From Coprenecus sp902388455 (lineage in GTDB: Bacteria; Bacteroidota; Bacteroidia; Bacteroidales; UBA932), in the NCBI GenBank assembly GCA_963931615.1, contig OZ007032.1:434001-498000 (forward strand): a stretch of 64,000 nt of DNA, read 5' to 3'. Position numbers and translations under genes: made by a program. Of the stretch, positions 44,426 to 52,717 are shown in pieces. Under the pieces are notes generated by a model. That model searched no databases. It saw nothing but the letters and a program-made list of their open reading frames with translations, and was not told where the DNA came from. Each line of letters opens with the position of its first letter. The stretch's first letter is position 1.

Positions 44426-45208
44426 TCAGTCTGTTATTTTGATGTTGAATAATTCCTTGGCTGCTGCTGTGGTTATGAGATCAACTGTTTCTACTGTTGT
44501 CCCCTTTATGTCAGCTATCTTAGCTGCGACGAGGCCCAGATATGAGGACTCGTTGCGTCTGCCTCTGTGCGGTACAGGGGCAAGCCATGGCGAGTCGGTT
44601 TCCAAAACGATACGTTCCAGCGGGATGTCGCGGACAGTGGCGGCTATGCCTGCGTTCTTATAGGTTACCACACCGCCGATGCCGACGCGGAAGTCTCCGC
44701 AGCTGCAGATTCTGCGGTATGTCTCAATGCTTCCGGAGAAAGCATGAAAGACCCCCCGCATCCGTATTCCTGTTTCAGCGAGGGTGTCCAGAACTTCAAA
44801 AACCGTGTCGTGTGCGTCACGTACGTGTATTATGACCGGCAGGTCTGCGTCCGAGGCCCAGATCATCTGTTTCCGGAAGGCTTCCACTTGTTCGTGGAAA
44901 TATTCATCTGACCAGTGCCTGTCAAGACCTATCTCCCCGACAGCGGCCCATCCTCCGTCTGCCAGGTGTTTCTCGACAAAATCCAGTTCCTGTTTCCAGT
45001 TCTCTCCTACAGATGTGGGATGCAGCCCGGTGGCAGTGCTTACTGTACCTCCGGCCTTTGTGGCCCGGGCCATCATGCGGTCATGTACGGAGGAGTCTAT
45101 GCCCGGGAAGATAAGATGTGTGACTCCTGACTGCAAGGCCCTTTCCAATGCTTGGGAAAAGTCTTCGTCGAAAGCCTCGTCGTATAGATGGGAGTGAGTG
45201 TCTATCAT
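44426..45208 (-). CDS. TatD family metal-dependent hydrolase (DNase)
   Basis: 260 residues. The amidohydrolase metal site is DTHSHLYD at the start, then the Glu in GEIGLDRHW, VIIHVRDAHD, GVFHAFSG and LETDSPWLAP. All metal-binding residues are in place. TatD enzymes are 3'-5' exonucleases in DNA repair and turnover. The start overlaps the dprA stop in an ATGA, so the two are translated together. Confidence 0.9.
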   Translation of the reverse strand: MIDTHSHLYDEAFDEDFSQALERALQSGVTHLIFPGIDSSVHDRMMARATKAGGTVSTATGLHPTSVGENWKQELDFVEKHLADGGWAAVGEIGLDRHWSDEYFHEQVEAFRKQMIWASDADLPVIIHVRDAHDTVFEVLDTLAETGIRMRGVFHAFSGSIETYRRICSCGDFRVGIGGVVTYKNAGIAATVRDIPLERIVLETDSPWLAPVPHRGRRNESSYLGLVAAKIADIKGTTVETVDLITTAAAKELFNIKITD

Positions 45209-46323
45209 CGTACCTTTAATATATAGCGGCCGTAAATGTCTGCCTCTATAATTCCCTCAATCTCCATTTCCGTAAGCCGGACCAGGGTTTCTGCCGGGTC
45301 GGCTCCGGTTTTCTGCAGCAAGGCATTCCGTTCTACGGCCGGTTCATCCGACAAAGCTAATAATATATTCCGTTGGATGTAGTCGCTCCGCTCGAAAAGT
45401 TGTTGAAAAACTTTTCCGCTTCCGACTTTTTCCATATCGTTCCAGCCCATTGCGGCGGATATGCTTTCGGGAGAAGATATAATTGCCGCTCCGTTGGCTT
45501 CAATAAGGCGGTTGCATCCTTCAGAACAGGAATCTCCGATACGTCCTGGAATTGCGAATACGTCTCTGGAGTAGGACAGAGCGGTACGGGCGGTGATAAG
45601 ACCTCCGCCTTTAATACCGGATTCTGCCAGCACTACGGCATCTGCCATGCCTGCGATTATCCGGTTCCGGCGCAAAAATGTGATGGCCATAGGAGTTGAG
45701 CCTTTGGGAAAATCTGTTACGAGGGCGCCTTTTCCTGCAATCTGTATGGCGTATTTCCGGTGAGGCGTGGGATAGATGCTGTCCATTCCTGTAGGTAAGA
45801 CAGCAATGGTGGGCAGGCCATATTCCATGGCGGCAAGGTGCGCCGTGATATCAATCCCGTATGCCAGACCGCTGATTACGGTCGGTCTGTCCGCGAGTGA
45901 TGCCAGGTGCTCTATTATTCTGCGGCACTGAATTTTCCCGTATGACGTGGCCTTGCGGGTGCCGACAATAGCCACGGAGCGGGACGGGTTCAGCCCGCAG
46001 CATCCCATATAGAACAGAACTGTCGGAGCATCCGGGCATTCCTTGAGGCGGCGGGGGTACTCTTTGTCCCGGATGTAGATGATCCGGACACCTTTGTTGC
46101 GGGCCCATCGCACTTCTTCTTCTGCAGTCCTCAGTATCCCGGGGTTGAGTATGGCGCTGCTGTAATATCCTTTGTCCTGCAGTGTGTCCCTGAGCTCAGC
46201 GGCACTCATTGCGAAAATTTCCCCAGGGGAAGGGAATCTGTCTGTGAGTTTCCGGGCATCCCGGCAGTTGTAGTTGAATATCCTGTTGATGGCGCAGGCG
46301 TAAACTGTTTCGTCGTATTCCAT
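45205..46323 (-). CDS. dprA: DNA-protecting protein DprA
   Basis: 372 residues. Rossmann-like core with SRSVAIVGTRKATSYGK, VISGLAYGIDITAHLAA and VLPTGMDSIYPTPHR, typical for DprA, and a C-terminal winged helix (EPAVERNALLQKTGADPAETL). It loads RecA onto incoming single-stranded DNA in natural transformation and is widespread even in non-competent species. No other competence gene is in the window. It follows a terminator and leads tatD and ansA. Confidence 0.92.
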   Translation of the reverse strand: MEYDETVYACAINRIFNYNCRDARKLTDRFPSPGEIFAMSAAELRDTLQDKGYYSSAILNPGILRTAEEEVRWARNKGVRIIYIRDKEYPRRLKECPDAPTVLFYMGCCGLNPSRSVAIVGTRKATSYGKIQCRRIIEHLASLADRPTVISGLAYGIDITAHLAAMEYGLPTIAVLPTGMDSIYPTPHRKYAIQIAGKGALVTDFPKGSTPMAITFLRRNRIIAGMADAVVLAESGIKGGGLITARTALSYSRDVFAIPGRIGDSCSEGCNRLIEANGAAIISSPESISAAMGWNDMEKVGSGKVFQQLFERSDYIQRNILLALSDEPAVERNALLQKTGADPAETLVRLTEMEIEGIIEADIYGRYILKVR

Positions 46324-46368
46324 GGGACTAATGTAGTGGAATAAGGCGAGGGAGGGTGGAAAATAAAA

Positions 46369-46393
46369 AAAACGGATAAAAAATATCCGTTTT
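46369..46393 (-). terminator. Intrinsic terminator after the sigma/anti-sigma pair
   Basis: A perfect 10-bp stem AAAACGGATA / TATCCGTTTT with a 5-nt A loop (46369-46378 and 46384-46393). On the minus strand the 3' side runs into a long T tract, as needed for intrinsic termination. It lies 38 nt beyond the anti-sigma stop and 45 nt before the dprA start. Confidence 0.85.
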
Positions 46394-46431
46394 CAATATC
46401 CTGTGAAAATTTTGAAGCAGTGAAAGACTGT

Positions 46432-46863
46432 TTAAAAACTGTCTGGATTTAAAAAATCATCTCCGTATTTCTCATGGTAATAGAGTGAGTCTTCGGAATC
46501 AAATGTATCTATAGCAAATACTTCATTTTCTATACTGCGTGCATTCTGAATCTGATGCTGCTCTATTACGTTGTCTCTGTTGCGTACAGTCTCGAATGTG
46601 AATAATCCTATGCCGCAGACAATGATGACTGCCGCTGCCGCCTTAGTCCAGGCAGACCGCAATATCCGGAATATAACCGGTGTCCTTTGAACTGTGCTGT
46701 CCTCATCCTCGAACATCCCTTTGCGCAGCCGCCGCATCGCCTCTAGCCGTGCCCTGCATTCCGGACATACTGACAGATGTTCCTGAACAGCGGTCTCGTC
46801 CTCGACGGACAGCCGGTTCAGGAAGTAATCAGAAATGGTCCTTATGTCTATATGTCTGTTCAT
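46432..46863 (-). CDS. Putative membrane anti-sigma factor with zinc-finger motif
   Basis: 143 residues. The N-terminus has an anti-sigma zinc-binding motif, His29-x3-Cys33-x2-Cys36 (EHLSVCPECRARLE). A membrane helix (about 73-91) follows, then a short periplasmic tail. This matches membrane-bound ECF anti-sigma factors (zf-HC2 type). Its start overlaps the stop of the sigma-like gene in an ATGA, the usual pairing. The periplasmic part is short and acidic, so the signal is unclear. Confidence 0.75.
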   Translation of the reverse strand: MNRHIDIRTISDYFLNRLSVEDETAVQEHLSVCPECRARLEAMRRLRKGMFEDEDSTVQRTPVIFRILRSAWTKAAAAVIIVCGIGLFTFETVRNRDNVIEQHQIQNARSIENEVFAIDTFDSEDSLYYHEKYGDDFLNPDSF

Positions 46864-48026
46864 CTGTATTTCTCAAGCATTTTCTTGTATCTCTCGTAGA
46901 GGCTTGTCTTGAGCCTCTTGATCTCCTGGCGGACTCTCGCGCACTCTTTTGCAAGTTCTTTTCCTTTCATGTCCCCGAAGTGCCTGGCAACAAGCTCTTC
47001 GTATGAGAGCCCGTCTATATAGTGTTCGAACATTCTCTGTACCTTGTCCTCGTATCCCTTTATCAACTCATCATGAAGCGGGTGCTCCTTATTATATAAT
47101 ATCACTATGAAGTACCCTTGAACAGAGTCTTTGTCCGAAAAGTCGATATAAGTGGCAAGGCTGCCTGCGTGTGACGGGAAATTTTCAGGTTTTGTGACGG
47201 GATTGTTGAAATATTTTTCCTCTTCTTCTGCAGTGAGCTTATACTGAATGAGATCTATGTCCGTAGGCGCCTTTGCCCGATTGCGGGAAATTTCCTTATT
47301 CTTGTTCTTAAGGACGCCGACGGAGTAGGAGATGACGGCCTTGGCGTCTACAGGCTCCTTGAGGCGGTGCTCGACTACAGCCCTGTTGACTGAGATGCAG
47401 GTGTCGCTCCAGATATCGTGGATATTGTTGTCTCCCGCTATGCCTGACATCTGATAGCAGAAGGCGGCCGTGATGGGCTTCAGTTTCAGATAGAATTTCT
47501 CCCAGTAGAAAGACTTGTTGTCTTTCATTCCATTGATTATGCGGTCTTCCTGAACCGGAAAGTGCTCTTGGGCCATGGAACGGCAATATCCGTCCAGTTC
47601 CCTGGTGTTGCCGAATGCCGGCATCCGGGAGAAATTGACCGCATACAGTTCCTGAAACAGGTCCGGCTCCAGAGCATAGGAGAGTGTGTCTGCATCGGGC
47701 GCCAGATAACGGTCAGTCTCAGTACGTTCTGATTCTTCGAAAATTCTGCGCAGCTGAATACGCAGTTGAGATGCGATTACTGTCTCGAATTCCGGATTAT
47801 GAATGTTTGCCCTGCAGAATGCGCTGAATCCTTTGCTGCGGTAGAATTCTCTAAGGCATCTGCTTTTCCATTCGTAGAAGGACTCGTCTTCCTGCGGAGG
47901 AAACTGCTTTGCAAGTACGGCGGCCTCTTCCCGAACACCCCGGAACAATCCGAGGCGCTCGAGGCGGTACCGCTCATTCTCTTTGGTGAGCAGCTCCAGA
48001 ATGTCTTTTTCTATGCTGCGGGCCAT
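46860..48026 (-). CDS. Divergent ECF-like sigma factor with long N-terminal extension
   Basis: 388 residues. About 1-160 match no family I know and are rich in charged helices. About 163-250 have the pattern of sigma-70 region 2 (NGMKDNKSFYWEKFYLKLKP, ending in KNKNKEISRNR after a conserved helix), and about 325-385 that of region 4 (HYIDGLSYEELVARHFGD, then KRLKTSLYERYKKML). Ordinary ECF factors are about 180 residues, so this is twice that length. The overlapping anti-sigma gene supports the reading. Regions 2 and 4 are weak matches by eye; a distant sigma-like or replication-type protein cannot be excluded. It starts 12 nt after galE. Confidence 0.6.
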   Translation of the reverse strand: MARSIEKDILELLTKENERYRLERLGLFRGVREEAAVLAKQFPPQEDESFYEWKSRCLREFYRSKGFSAFCRANIHNPEFETVIASQLRIQLRRIFEESERTETDRYLAPDADTLSYALEPDLFQELYAVNFSRMPAFGNTRELDGYCRSMAQEHFPVQEDRIINGMKDNKSFYWEKFYLKLKPITAAFCYQMSGIAGDNNIHDIWSDTCISVNRAVVEHRLKEPVDAKAVISYSVGVLKNKNKEISRNRAKAPTDIDLIQYKLTAEEEEKYFNNPVTKPENFPSHAGSLATYIDFSDKDSVQGYFIVILYNKEHPLHDELIKGYEDKVQRMFEHYIDGLSYEELVARHFGDMKGKELAKECARVRQEIKRLKTSLYERYKKMLEKYR

Positions 48027-48038
48027 CCGGCTGCCGGA

Positions 48039-49082
48039 CTATTTGATGCCTCTGACTTTTTTCTCCCATTTCCATGCTGAGCGGAGAACATCGTCGATGG
48101 GAGTGTCGGCCTTCCATCCGAGAACCTTGTTGGCTTTCTCGGGGTTGGCCCATACCTTGATGATGTCTCCGGCGCGGCGGGGTGCGAAACTGTAGGGAAG
48201 ATTGACGCCTGTCGCCGATATGAAGTGGTTGACGAGCTCCAGAACGGAGAGTCCGTTTCCTGTGCCGAGGTTGAATATCTCGTAGCGGTCTGAGTCAGAT
48301 ACTTCCAGCATTCTGTCCACTGCTGCGACATGGGCTTTCGCAAGGTCTACTACATAGATGTAGTCGCGGATGCAGGTGCCGTCAGGAGTAGGATAGTCGT
48401 TGCCGAAGATTTTGAGTTCTTTCCGTATGCCGGCTGCGGTCTGGGTGATGTAGGGCACCAGGTTCTGGGGTACGCCTATAGGCATTTCGCCGATGTTGGC
48501 TGACGGATGAGCTCCGATGGGGTTGAAATATCTTAGAGCGATTACCTTCAGTGAATGATAGGCAGTTACGCAGTCGCGGAGAATCTCCTCGCACATCTGC
48601 TTGGTGCGGCCGTAGGGTGATGTGGCGGGCTTGACGGGTGCGCTTTCGCTGATGGGAAGGTTTTCCGGGTCAGGCTCACCGTATACGGTACAGGATGATG
48701 AGAACACGATTCCGCGCTGACGGCCGTCACATGTGGACAGTTCGATGAGGTAGAGAAGTGAACGGAGATTGTTTTCAAAATATTTGAGGGGTTGCTCTAC
48801 GCTTTCGCCTACGGCCTTATGGGCAGCGAAGTGGATGGCGGCCTTGATGTCCGGATATTTCTCGAAGACCTGTGCGAACTGGGCCTTGTCGCTGCAGTCC
48901 AGCTCCATGAACGGGAGCGGCTTTCCTGTAATCTGCTCTATGCCCTTGAGCATGTCGGGAGATGAGTTGGAAAAATTGTCCACGCCTACTACCTCGTAGC
49001 CTGCGTTTACCAGTTCGACGACTGTGTGCGAGCCGATGTATCCTGCGGCTCCTGTGACGAGTACCCTGCCTTTGTTGTTCAT
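48039..49082 (-). CDS. galE: UDP-glucose 4-epimerase
   Basis: 347 residues from ATG 49082. NAD-binding motif GAAGYIGSH at the start, catalytic Ser in SSSCTVYGEPD, and YGRTKQMCEEIL for the Tyr-x3-Lys pair, followed by IALRYFNPIGAHPS. It interconverts UDP-glucose and UDP-galactose for Leloir metabolism and for glycan and capsule precursors. A longer frame upstream is ruled out because the promoter-like TATATTTG lies inside it. Confidence 0.94.
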   Translation of the reverse strand: MNNKGRVLVTGAAGYIGSHTVVELVNAGYEVVGVDNFSNSSPDMLKGIEQITGKPLPFMELDCSDKAQFAQVFEKYPDIKAAIHFAAHKAVGESVEQPLKYFENNLRSLLYLIELSTCDGRQRGIVFSSSCTVYGEPDPENLPISESAPVKPATSPYGRTKQMCEEILRDCVTAYHSLKVIALRYFNPIGAHPSANIGEMPIGVPQNLVPYITQTAAGIRKELKIFGNDYPTPDGTCIRDYIYVVDLAKAHVAAVDRMLEVSDSDRYEIFNLGTGNGLSVLELVNHFISATGVNLPYSFAPRRAGDIIKVWANPEKANKVLGWKADTPIDDVLRSAWKWEKKVRGIK

Positions 49083-49101
49083 TTTCTTAAAATTTTGTCT
49101 G

Positions 49102-49109
49102 CAAATATA
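49102..49109 (-). promoter_or_regulatory. Promoter -7 element for galE
   Basis: Minus-strand TATATTTG is an exact TAnnTTTG, about 20 nt before the galE ATG. No TTG stands at the normal upstream distance, so only the -7 box is claimed. It may also serve the sigma/anti-sigma pair behind galE. Confidence 0.45.
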
Positions 49110-49120
49110 CTCAAATTTTC

Positions 49121-49128
49121 TAATTTTG
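49121..49128 (+). promoter_or_regulatory. Promoter -7 element for rpiB
   Basis: TAATTTTG is an exact TAnnTTTG, 24 nt before the rpiB ATG. A TTG at 49095-49097 is 23 nt upstream, slightly beyond the usual range. It lies within the divergent galE promoter region. Confidence 0.45.
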
Positions 49129-49152
49129 CGGCCACTCAATACAAATGTTATT

Positions 49153-49584
49153 ATGCTGTTAGGAATTGCATCAGATCATGCCGGCTTCGAAATGAAGGAA
49201 GCCTTGAAAAAGTACCTGGCCTCACAGGGTTATGACGTGAAGGATTTCGGAACCCACTCTTCGGAGAGTATGGACTATCCAGACGTGGCCCATCCTTTGG
49301 CAGAAAGTGTCGAGAAAGGTGAGGTGGATCTGGGTATAGCTCTTTGTGGTTCGGGCAATGGAATAAGCATGACCCTGAACAAGCATCAGGGAGTGCGTGC
49401 CGCTCTCTGCTGGAATGAGGAACTGGCCGCTCTGGCCCGTCAGCACAATGATGCCAATGTACTTTCCCTTCCTGCCCGTTTTATTCCTGTAGAACTGGCC
49501 GAGAGGATTGTCCGGAAATTCCTGGACAGTTCCTTCGAAGGAGGACGTCATCAGAGGAGAGTTGAGAAAATTCCCTGCAGGTAA
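49153..49584 (+). CDS. rpiB: Ribose-5-phosphate isomerase B
   Basis: 143 residues from ATG 49153. Family motifs: IASDHAGFEMKE, VKDFGTHSSESMDYPDVAHP, and the catalytic Cys in IALCGSGNGISMTLNKH. It converts ribulose-5-phosphate to ribose-5-phosphate in the pentose phosphate pathway. Members that isomerise other pentoses or hexoses exist (LacAB), but length and motifs fit RpiB. The longer upstream frame would cross the divergent promoter region. Confidence 0.93.
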   Translation: MLLGIASDHAGFEMKEALKKYLASQGYDVKDFGTHSSESMDYPDVAHPLAESVEKGEVDLGIALCGSGNGISMTLNKHQGVRAALCWNEELAALARQHNDANVLSLPARFIPVELAERIVRKFLDSSFEGGRHQRRVEKIPCR

Positions 49585-49586
49585 GG

Positions 49587-50312
49587 ATGTACGCGGTCAT
49601 AGACAGGAATACTCCTGCCGGAACTTCCCTGGCTCCGGACTTATATCCGGAAGGGTTCGTAATGGTCATGGACAAGCCGTACCGGTGGACTTCGGCCGAT
49701 GCCGTGCGCAAGATCAAGTTCTCGCTCAGAAAGATGTACCATCTGCACAATGTCAAGGTCGGACATGCCGGAACACTGGATCCTCTTGCGACCGGGGTCC
49801 TGCTGGTCTGTGTGGGAAAGGCGACGAAAGTCTCCGAGGCTCTGCAGTCCGAGCGCAAGGAGTATATCGCGGAAGTGACTTTCGGGGCCACGACACCGTC
49901 TTTTGACATGGAGCATGAAGTGGATGCAAGGTACCCGTGGGAGCATATAACGGAGGAGGCCATATCCGATGCTCTCAAGTCGATGGAAGGGGAGCAGATG
50001 CAGCTTCCGCCCATATACTCGGCCAAGTATGTGGACGGCATCAGGGCCTATGAGATGGCCCGTCAGGGAGAGGCTGTGGAGCTCAAGGCAGCCAGAATCA
50101 ATATCTATTCAGCGCGGCTTATCGAATACAGTGCCCCGGTGCTCAAGGTTGCGGTGCAATGCAGCAAGGGTACTTATATCCGTGCTTTCGCGCGGGACCT
50201 CGGTATGGCTTTGGGCAGCGGAGCCCATCTGTCCGGACTGGTGAGAACGGCTTCGGGAGGATTCTCGATATCGAACGCTCTGACAATGGATGATTTTCTG
50301 CAAAGATTTTGA
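49587..50312 (+). CDS. truB: tRNA pseudouridine(55) synthase
   Basis: 241 residues. The catalytic Asp65 is in GHAGTLDPLATG, and GTYIRAFARDLG is the second family motif. It makes pseudouridine-55 in the T loop of tRNAs. Shorter at the C-terminus than E. coli TruB, without an obvious PUA domain, which is common in Bacteroidetes. Its ATG lies 2 nt after the rpiB stop. Confidence 0.94.
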   Translation: MYAVIDRNTPAGTSLAPDLYPEGFVMVMDKPYRWTSADAVRKIKFSLRKMYHLHNVKVGHAGTLDPLATGVLLVCVGKATKVSEALQSERKEYIAEVTFGATTPSFDMEHEVDARYPWEHITEEAISDALKSMEGEQMQLPPIYSAKYVDGIRAYEMARQGEAVELKAARINIYSARLIEYSAPVLKVAVQCSKGTYIRAFARDLGMALGSGAHLSGLVRTASGGFSISNALTMDDFLQRF

Positions 50313-50346
50313 AACTTTTTCCGGCGCGAGCCGTAAATAATATAGT

Positions 50347-51465
50347 ATGAAACTTTCGCAATTTAGCTTTGACCTGGATTACAGGAAAAACATCGCACCC
50401 TATCCTTCGGAGTACCGGGATGAGTGCAGGATGCTGGTTCTCCACCGTTCTACCGGTGATATAGAACATAAGATATTCAAGGATATAATCAATTACTGTG
50501 ATGAAGGAGACGTGTTCGTTTTCAACGACACGAAGGTCTTCCCTGCCCGTTTGAAAGGCAACAAGGAGAAGACCGGGGCCGAGATTGTGGTTTTTCTGCT
50601 GCGGGAACTCAACAAGGACCAGCGGCTCTGGGATGTACTGGTGGATCCGGCGCGGAAGATACGTATAGGCAATAAACTGTATTTCGGGGAAAATGATTCT
50701 CTTGTGGCGGAAGTTATAGACAATACAACTTCCAGAGGGCGTACCCTGCGTTTTCTCTTTGACGGAACATACGAGGAGTTCAAGTCCACCCTGTATTCTA
50801 TGGGTGAGATACCTGTTCCGGAATATGTTTATATAGCAAGACAGGCGCAGAGGGAGAGAGACGGACTTCCTCAGGTAAAGCGGACAGGACCTTTCATTTT
50901 TTCAGAGCCTTTTGATGTAGAACGTTTTCAGACAATCTATGCTTCACAGGAAGGGGCTGTGGCTTCTCCTGCCGCGGGCCTGCATTTCAGCCGGGAGGTG
51001 TTCAAGCGTATGGAAATAAAAGGAGTGGATCCTCTTTTTATTACTTTGCATATGGGTCTGGGGCATTTCCGCAATGTGGATGTGGAAGATCTTTCCAAAC
51101 ACAAGATAGATTCGGAGCGGATGATTATCTCGGAAGAGACGGCAGATGCTGTCAACAGGGCCAAGGCCGGAGGACATAAGGTCTTCGCAGTGGGAGCCAC
51201 TGTCGTCAGGGCTATCGAGACACCGGTTACGACAACATGCCAGCTCAAGCCTTTTGACGGCTGGACCAACAGGTTTATATTTCCTCCGTACAAGTTCTCG
51301 ATTCCGGATGCGGTTATAACCAATTTCCATCTGCCTAACTCCACCATGCTGATGTCGGCATGCTCTTTCGGAGGCTACGACAATGTCATGCGTGCCTACC
51401 GGACAGCCCTCAAGGAGGGCTATCAGTTCGGCATGTACGGTGACGCGATGCTGATGATCGACTAA
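50347..51465 (+). CDS. queA: tRNA preQ1(34) S-adenosylmethionine ribosyltransferase-isomerase
   Basis: 372 residues. It transfers the ribosyl part of SAM to preQ1-modified tRNA to give epoxyqueuosine. Signatures: VFVFNDTKVFPARL near the start, and GAVASPAAGLHFSREVF and THMGLGHFRNV-like ITLHMGLGHFRNVDVED further on. At 372 residues it is near the normal length. It lies 34 nt after truB and ends 3 nt from the convergent ftsZ stop. Confidence 0.93.
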   Translation: MKLSQFSFDLDYRKNIAPYPSEYRDECRMLVLHRSTGDIEHKIFKDIINYCDEGDVFVFNDTKVFPARLKGNKEKTGAEIVVFLLRELNKDQRLWDVLVDPARKIRIGNKLYFGENDSLVAEVIDNTTSRGRTLRFLFDGTYEEFKSTLYSMGEIPVPEYVYIARQAQRERDGLPQVKRTGPFIFSEPFDVERFQTIYASQEGAVASPAAGLHFSREVFKRMEIKGVDPLFITLHMGLGHFRNVDVEDLSKHKIDSERMIISEETADAVNRAKAGGHKVFAVGATVVRAIETPVTTTCQLKPFDGWTNRFIFPPYKFSIPDAVITNFHLPNSTMLMSACSFGGYDNVMRAYRTALKEGYQFGMYGDAMLMID

Positions 51466-51468
51466 AGG

Positions 51469-52698
51469 TCAGATTTTCCCGGCTTTTTTGAGTCTCTCGC
51501 GGCGGGCCAGGGCTGTCTCGTTCTCCAGGTCGGAGATGTTGCAGTCGGGTCCGTAGGTGAAGATGTTCTCCGTGTCCAGTTCCCGGATACTGCCTTCCTG
51601 AAAATCCCCGGTGATGCCTGTGGAGAGGGTGATGGAGCCTCTTCCATCGGCCGTGCCGTCGGTAAGCTCCACCGTATCAGAGTTGCTGTAACTGCGGGTG
51701 CGGGCCGGAGGGGTGTTGTTGACCTTGAACCCCGTGGCCAGGATGGTGACGGCTATCTCTCCTTCTTCCAGGCGGTTATCAGTGGTGAGCCCGCGTTTCT
51801 GCTTGCTCACGCCGCCGCCTGTGCTCTCGCGGATGAGATCCAGTATCATGGTGTCCTCCGAAGCCAGCAGGGAGGACTTGCTGTTGTACATGATGTTGAC
51901 CAGTACGTTCTTGGCAGTATTGAGGTCGAAGTCCTTGAGCAGGGGAGACGTCAGCGCCTTCTCCACAGCTTCCCTGGCCCTGTCCTCGCCGGAGGCGCGC
52001 CCCGTGCCCACCAGCGCCATACCGCTGTCGCGCATTACCACCTTTACGTCTTCCAGGTCTACGTTGACGAAGCCGGTGCTGGTGATTATCTCCGATATGC
52101 CGCGGACGGCGGTGTCGAGGATGTCGTCGGCTTTCTTATAGGCGTCCTGGATGCTTAGGTCTCCGTAAAAGTCGTACATCTTCTGGTTGTCGACGATGAT
52201 GATTGAGTCGGTGTACTTGCTCATCTCCTCTATTCCGTGGTAGGCCCTCTGGAGGCATTCCAGACCCTCGTTGTTGGTGGGGTAGGTCACTACAGCTATG
52301 GTCAGCAGGCCGGCTTCCTTGGCGGCCTTGGCTATGACGGGAGCGGCTCCGGTACCTGTGCCTCCGCCCATTCCGGCGGTGATGAAGACTACGTCGATAT
52401 TGCCGCCTATGTATTTTTTGATATGCTCAATGGATTCGAGAGCGGCGTTACGTCCTTTCTCCGGATTCATGCCTGCTCCGAATCCCTTGGTGAGAGCCGA
52501 GCCGAGCTGAATCTTGTCCGGCACGGGAGATGCCATCAGAGCCTGGCGGTCGGTATTGCAGATGAGGTACTCCACGTCCTTTATGCCCTCGTTGTAAAGG
52601 CGGGTGACGGCGTTGCAGCCTCCGCCTCCCACTCCGATTATCTTGATGGTCGACATATTGTCGAGTATGCCTTCGGGTATGAAATCTGTAACTGTCAT
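51469..52698 (-). CDS. ftsZ: Cell division protein FtsZ
   Basis: 409 residues. GTP-binding tubulin signature GGGTGTGAAPVIAKAA, and GVGGGGCNAVTRL at the start. The catalytic T7 loop is represented by NVDLEDVKVVMRDSGMAL. It polymerises into the Z ring at midcell. The C-terminal linker is short, and the last residues (ETALARRERLKKAGKI) are basic and may bind FtsA. Last gene of the dcw cluster. Confidence 0.96.
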   Translation of the reverse strand: MTVTDFIPEGILDNMSTIKIIGVGGGGCNAVTRLYNEGIKDVEYLICNTDRQALMASPVPDKIQLGSALTKGFGAGMNPEKGRNAALESIEHIKKYIGGNIDVVFITAGMGGGTGTGAAPVIAKAAKEAGLLTIAVVTYPTNNEGLECLQRAYHGIEEMSKYTDSIIIVDNQKMYDFYGDLSIQDAYKKADDILDTAVRGISEIITSTGFVNVDLEDVKVVMRDSGMALVGTGRASGEDRAREAVEKALTSPLLKDFDLNTAKNVLVNIMYNSKSSLLASEDTMILDLIRESTGGGVSKQKRGLTTDNRLEEGEIAVTILATGFKVNNTPPARTRSYSNSDTVELTDGTADGRGSITLSTGITGDFQEGSIRELDTENIFTYGPDCNISDLENETALARRERLKKAGKI

Positions 52699-52717
52699 GA
52701 TTCTTCAACTTTAAATG

